The notes under the pieces are model-generated. The model was not told the origin of the DNA. It searched no databases and saw nothing but the letters and a program-made list of their open reading frames with translations. Positions 55,111 through 60,000 of a DNA stretch of 60,000 nucleotides are shown one piece after another. The DNA lies in the NCBI RefSeq assembly GCF_910592395.1, contig NC_088313.1, positions 2,670,501 through 2,730,500 of the forward strand. The letters run 5' to 3'. The position numbers and the translations under genes were made by a program. Every line of letters starts with the position of its first letter. The stretch's first letter is position 1. Source of the stretch: Lineus longissimus (taxonomy: Eukaryota; Nemertea; Pilidiophora; Heteronemertea; Lineidae).

Positions 55111-55862
55111 ATGAGCGACACATATTCCACAATATCTTCGGATCTGAGTGACTTTGATGTCTGGCTAGAGTGTGAAGAAGGTGCCGAAGGTACAGAAGAG
55201 AACGTGGAGGAAGGCGATTGGGCAATTCAGCCATACATGTTCGAACCAGAGGCGATGGAGGAAGAGGAACATTACGACGCTGCTGATGTGATGAAGAAAT
55301 GGCTGGTGATGACGGAGCCGGAGCGGCTCTCGTTGTTGATCACACAGTTGTGGAAAACTGGTGTCAGTGGTGAGTTTGAAACCCTATCCAATGTGTCGAT
55401 ATCATGCCTATGCCTATGCCTTAGGGTAGTAGGTAGTAGGCCCTATCATTTTCACTGAAGTACTCTCTTTTCAGGTGCACCTGTGGCTCCTGCCAAGTTC
55501 TACCTACAAGGGGCGAGTGTGTTTGTTGTCGGCAGGTCGCAGAGTTCGGAGAGAAGATGGAGGGGCTGGTGTGTTTCACACACCATGAAGACTTTGCCAA
55601 CGCCTGCCTGAATAGGACAGTTTTAGAAATTGCCTGGTTGCAGTATCGACAGCAGTATGGCAAGCAAGCCTACGATGGGCCACTCTTTAATAAGTTGCGA
55701 CATGTTGCCTACAGGCAAGTTGTCAGGTGGACCTACGGTTACCTCGGGAAAGACATTCGGGTCGTGATCCCTTCCTGTGTTGTTTGTAACATTCATGCTG
55801 TGTTCCCTGCTCCTGGACTGGAGGAAAATGCCTATTATCAGGGATTTGTTGATGGACAGTAA
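55111..55862 (+). CDS. P2X7-C-terminal-like zinc domain protein
   Basis: Cytosolic-tail-type zinc domain protein of the class expanded in many invertebrates; its role is unknown. Exon 1 (55111-55369) is acidic, encoding DLSDFDVWLECEEG and PYMFEPEAMEEEE. Exon 2 starts at 55475 and encodes CTCGSC, then ECVCC, CFTHHEDFANACLN, AYRQVVRWTYGYLGKDIR and IPSCVVCNIHAVFP, with stop TAA at 55860-55862. These Cys/His spacings match the P2X7 C-terminal domain. Exon 1 ends with one spare base while the conserved frame of exon 2 needs two, so the simple join is out of frame. Either another splice site is used or the gene is damaged. The ATG lies five bases beyond the MITE's target duplication. Confidence 0.72.
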
Positions 55863-56251
55863 TGGCAGGATTGTAAAATTTGTGAATTACCATGCAGAAT
55901 TAATATAAAAGAAAGAATACATATTATCATGCTAACATTTCTTAGAAACACTTTATTTATTCACTTACAATGAATCCAGGTATAAAAAATGGTTTCATCT
56001 GACTACACCCCCTTCCCCTCTCAACCCACCCCAAAATGATGCTATGATACATTAGAAACACAAGACTTCGTCCAACAAGTCCATAGCTCAACCCCTCCCT
56101 TCTACACAGTCGGAGCGGAAAAAGTAGCTTGATAATATTTCCAAAAATTATGAGGCTGCCGCTTTATGTTGACCAATATGGAGCAGCGAACAACATCCAA
56201 TGCGCAGGATGATAGGTGGAAGACTGACCACATTAACAGTTTAATGTCCTG
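55863..56251. other. Short gap between convergent genes
   Basis: Holds the 3' ends of both the zinc-domain gene (+) and the DDE-like gene (-). No AATAAA is placed convincingly. Confidence 0.4.
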
Positions 56252-56636
56252 TTAATTTTTCTTGAAGCGTTGTGCATGGGCATTTTGCTGCATCTTGATG
56301 GCTTCTTCTTTTGGTGGCCTTTCAAAACGTGAACAAAGAGGTGCAGGAGTGTCTCCCTTGTCAGTCGTGATGTCGTGCCCAGTCAAAACCAGCCTCTTGA
56401 CTTCCTCCTCAAACTTATCAACATAACCTGAAATAAAAGACGATTATGAATATAGATATACTGGTAATCCTTTTTTACCACTTCTGTTTCTCCATGCATT
56501 AACCATGCAAAAGAAGATCATGTACTACACAGTAAAGGGCATGTTTCAATATTATGTTCGCATGATATAGTCAGGCGCAGTGGCACCCATGAATTATCTT
56601 GTCATTTAACGAAATACAGGGCATGCTTTATATTGA

Positions 56637-56673
56637 CATGCCGATCCAACAGCGCCGCTGTTGGATCGGCATG
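56637..56673. repeat. 37-bp perfect hairpin with 8-bp target duplication
   Basis: Eighteen-base arms (CATGCCGATCCAACAGCG and complement) with a one-base centre are flanked by TATATTGA at 56629-56636 and 56674-56681. It lies in an intron of the DDE-like gene. An 8-bp duplication is typical of hAT insertion. Confidence 0.85.
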
Positions 56674-57712
56674 TATATTGACTGAACTGAAACTACTTGC
56701 CAAATGTCGGTGCGCCTGATCTTGACGTCACAATATGATTTCCATATCGGTTCTTTGGATGACGAACAGAAAACCGAAGTTGGCCATCCTTATTCTGGTG
56801 CTGCTTCCTCCCAGCATTCTCATTGAAATGCAACGCAGCAATCTCTAGCCTGGAAATAAAACACAGTAAACTAATTTAACTCTATGGAAATGGATATTCT
56901 ACAGCTCATGATCATTCAAGGTGGTTCCCTTTAAGATGTGCCTTCCTTCACCAGCATGGTGATGTTTTGGTGTTATGTCATCATGCTGTAATGAACAGCG
57001 TTAATACAATTATCATCGTACCTGCTTTTCATCCCATTGTATCCGAAATGGTACATCTTTGGGGCGAAGTGTAGAAGGCTGCTATGGTATCCTTCCAAAC
57101 CAGATGTCTGGCCATCCGAGCTGAGCTTTGAGATTGAATGTAGAAGGTTCTTGTTGAGTAGCAGAGCACACACCTTGTCGTATTCTTCTGTTCCTAGAAG
57201 ACAAAAACCGTAGAGGAGTACCAAAGTAACTTCAGATTGATTTAACAATACAAACACAGTGTTTTCATACACAAATAAGTTTGGAAACACAATTTCTAGC
57301 TTAATTCCATGAATACAGCAACCATTATTGGGGTAAAGGGTAAGGGCATGCACATACTCACCTTTCTTAAACCACTGCCTTCGAATACGACTGTGGATAC
57401 ACTTGGGGAACAGTTCGTTTTCTTCGTGCGTGTGGACGCCGGCTATATGGTTCACTATTGATCTCCACTTGGCCAAGATCAATGATTGGTCGTTATTGCT
57501 GGTCATGGCACACCAGTACAAGTGATTGATAATACTTTTCAGCCATTTGTTGACCAGCTGAAACCGCCTGTTCATGGTTATAGGCTTGAGTCTTTTCCTC
57601 AGTCCTGGAAGTATAGTATTGTATAATGTGAACTTTCCTAGATGACAGACAGGAGTGTCGTATGGTTTAACTAAATGAACTAGACACAATTTTGCGATAG
57701 AGATAACTTCTA

Positions 57713-57782
57713 CAGTGCGTCCGGAAAAAAACCCCAAATACTTTATCATTTTTCTGTGGGTAGTTTTTTTCCGGACGCACTG
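57713..57782. mobile_element. 70-bp Tc1/mariner-type MITE
   Basis: Twenty-base ends CAGTGCGTCCGGAAAAAAAC in inverted orientation lie between TA dinucleotides (57711-57712, 57783-57784). It is in an intron of the DDE-like gene. Confidence 0.85.
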
Positions 57783-59708
57783 TATACTATAAAATTCATA
57801 AGTTAATCGAAGTTACCTACAAGTAAAGGTTGACGACTGGAATCTTGTTGATCTTTTCTCAATGCCACATCCAAAAGAGTTAACATGAGAACCGACGGAA
57901 TAGGGAAATGAGAAACAAGATTATATTTGTTGAGACACTAAGGCAGTGTGTGCAAATCACAGCACTGATAGTGGTACTCACCTTAAGCAACATGCCACAC
58001 ATCAAAATAATGCCTTATGGTGTCCGATTGTTCCTCTCTCAACCACTTCTCCACTGATTTGTGGCCATCAGTTGTTAATTCTATCTTAACATGTGGGACG
58101 TATGCTTTCACTTCATCGACACATTGGACAGACCCTCCAGCTCCAGGTGGTAGGAGTTCTTAACCTCAGTGGACTGCAAAATAATGAGGCACATGAAAAA
58201 CTGAAGTGATATGAATGTTGTTGTAATACAAATATGACTTCAGGATACTGCCTCAGTGAATGATGGCAGAAACAGGCTTCCTGGAAAGATATGCCATAAT
58301 AGCTACGAGAGCCAAATTGTAGTTTTTACCTGAACAAGTTGTGTCATGACAATGGCGTTTCTCTCTGTGTCATGTAAACTGTAAGAACCATACTTCGCAC
58401 AATGGCCGGGCGAATCGCACCTTCCATCACCGGAGAGTTTGGCCACGTCCTCTACAGCTGCCAGTGCCCGGATGGTCTCCTCCTCCCAAACATTACGTAC
58501 TGCCTGGTTCAGGAACTTTGACTGGTGTCGAAAATATGTTCCGGAGGAAATGCTTCGAATGCCCCAGAATTGCAGGACCCTTATCACTTTGCTTGGAATA
58601 GCACCCGCTGCAAGAATTGCCATCGATAGGCCGATGTTACCAGCATATACCGTTCCAATCATTTCCTGGCTCTGCCATTTCCAGATACCATCACATGACA
58701 AGCACGACTGTGTGATGGTCACCATTGAACCGTCTGTCCCCGAAATCCGGCCTTCTGCTCAGAAATGGCCGCAGTTGTAGCAGATGTGGAACAGCTCCAA
58801 AAGCTTGGACACTGAAACTGCACACATACCCTCGGTCAGGGATGAGAATGCTCGCTCATTGTTGGCATCACTGAAATGGATTTAAGAAAAATAAGTATCT
58901 CTTTAGATACTAAAGATCTGTTGACATAATTTACATTTACTAGCATGAAAACTCAAACCCTTTCCAACAAGGTACTACATTCCTCTTGCTCTATAACAAA
59001 GGTTTAAATGCAACTTATGCAGGCCTACTGCAAACCTTGCACATCGTGCTATGAAACATACCTAGTAGATGCAACACTTTCCAAAGACATATTTGGATTC
59101 TAAGAGGGGTCCTTGGTTTCATCATCCACAAATGACAAAGAATGCTTTGCCAAGGGCTCAGTCTCCTCATAGTTACTTTAATCAGAACGCTTCCTCTTGT
59201 ATTTTGGCTGAGGGGTAGATGCAGCTTCAGGCGTACTTGGTACCTCCATGATCGACACTGAAGTGTGGGTGAGGTCAGGTTGAAAATTAGTGGTCTGCGT
59301 TTCCTTTGACCGATATGGCATCCGGACTTGATGTCCCCTCGAAACCATTTCTGCTGGAGGAATGCTGACAACATAAACTGCAAGAAGAGTGGGTCAATAG
59401 ATAAATGGGTTCAAATGAATGTCAACATTTTTGTCACGTGGCATTGCACATCACAGCATCATAGGAAGTACTTGGGTACACCCAGTTTAGGATATTGAAG
59501 GAGAAAAAAACTCACTTTCAGACCTAGTTAGTCGAATGCTTGTTAATTTGGGACTGGGCGCTACGGGGGCAGGCGTGGCAGGCACCTCGAAATCAATCTG
59601 AGGGTCACTATCATAGCACTTGGAGTCATCATCACTTTTATCATCATCATCAGTCTTTGATTGTTCAGGTTGCAGTTGGTTTAAGTTGGCAATGGCTTCA
59701 TTAACAGT

Positions 59709-60000
59709 CTGCATTGAAAAGAAAGGAAATGGTACTTATTAGTAAACAGCATAAATCCAATAATCTACCTCAGTCAAACACCTTCCTTGACTGGGTCTAC
59801 AAATGTACGGCTGTTATAAAACGCGGATTCCGCGGAAATCCGCGGAAAAATCACAAAGCCGCCAGTAAATACGCGCATAATATTTAATGATAATTATATT
59901 ATACAAATAACAACATAAATCATAAATCGGAGGCAAGAACTACCAGTTATCTGCACATTTCATCGGTCAGATTTTAATCCTCTGGAGCGCCATTCATGCC
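59709..60000. other. 5' side of the DDE-like gene, no exon recognised
   Basis: A pyrimidine-rich acceptor precedes 59708, so at least one more exon is expected beyond the window. The stretch near 59820-59850 repeats CCGCGGA words. Confidence 0.4.

Larger units (their letters stand above)
56252..59708 (-). pseudogene. RNase-H/DDE-like gene of a large metazoan repeat-type family, disabled
   Basis: Eight visible exons: 59708-59516, 59377-59062, 58870-58330, 58173-57982, 57604-57362, 57193-57022, 56849-56701, 56427-56252. Codon phases match across all junctions. Recognisable motifs: SGDGRCDSPGHCAKYGSYSL (candidate first acidic residue), HYFDVWHVA (second), KWRSIVNHIAGVHTH, QTSGLEGYHS (candidate catalytic Glu), FAPKMYHFGYNGM and ALHFNENAGR. 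I know this order from many uncharacterised invertebrate and fish proteins, probably derived from a DNA transposase. In-frame stops lie at 59178-59180, 59100-59102 and 58759-58761. A one-base loss near 58127 and a one-base gain at 57983-57986 shift the frame. The intron after 56701 uses a GC donor (GCAAGT). The 5' end is probably beyond the window. Confidence 0.75.

Overview
The window is animal nuclear DNA. Genes are split by GT-AG introns, intergenic DNA is full of small transposons, and the gene families are metazoan: myosin regulatory light chain, Methuselah-like GPCR, guanylate-binding protein, and a P2X7-tail-like zinc protein. The density of MITEs, the gene content and the light chain's RATSNVF phosphosite suggest a marine invertebrate, such as a cephalochordate, hemichordate, brachiopod or annelid. 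The sequence alone does not settle which.

Region 1 (1-7.4 kb): the 3' six coding exons of a myosin regulatory light chain gene on the + strand. Two interchangeable N-terminal exons both carry the kinase-site region, and two decayed copies of the second exon's start lie between them. Region 2 (7.4-13.2 kb): gene-poor DNA with a pogo-like MITE, then an intronless Methuselah-like GPCR with a somatomedin-B-like module. Region 3 (13.2-14.7 kb): non-LTR retrotransposon tails and a dispersed repeat.

Region 4 (about 14.69-48.98 kb) is the outstanding feature: a giant imperfect palindrome. The left arm is about 14.69-28.66 kb, the spacer about 28.66-29.82 kb, and the right arm about 29.82-48.98 kb. 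Each arm holds a complete nine-exon guanylate-binding-protein (GBP) gene, transcribed outward from the centre: 663 aa on the - strand (left) and 631 aa on the + strand (right). The arms share intron positions and most intergenic DNA, but each has private events. The left arm has an 81-bp satellite, a hAT fragment and a TA-flanked MITE with a 217-bp duplication. The right arm has a 7.6-kb block of about 0.92-kb TA-flanked elements that captured a piece of a GBP intron and exon. Both arms contain a foldback structure made of inverted A-rich minisatellites whose unit differs from pair to pair.

Region 5 (49-60 kb): a divergent copy of the 0.92-kb element abutting the palindrome edge, a 2.26-kb TIR element, several MITEs, and two convergent genes. 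One is a P2X7-C-terminal-like zinc protein (+). The other is a long RNase-H/DDE-like gene (-) whose eight visible exons splice in phase but carry three in-frame stops and two frameshifts.

All exon models come from reading splice signals, codon phase and remembered family motifs. No alignment or transcript data were available.
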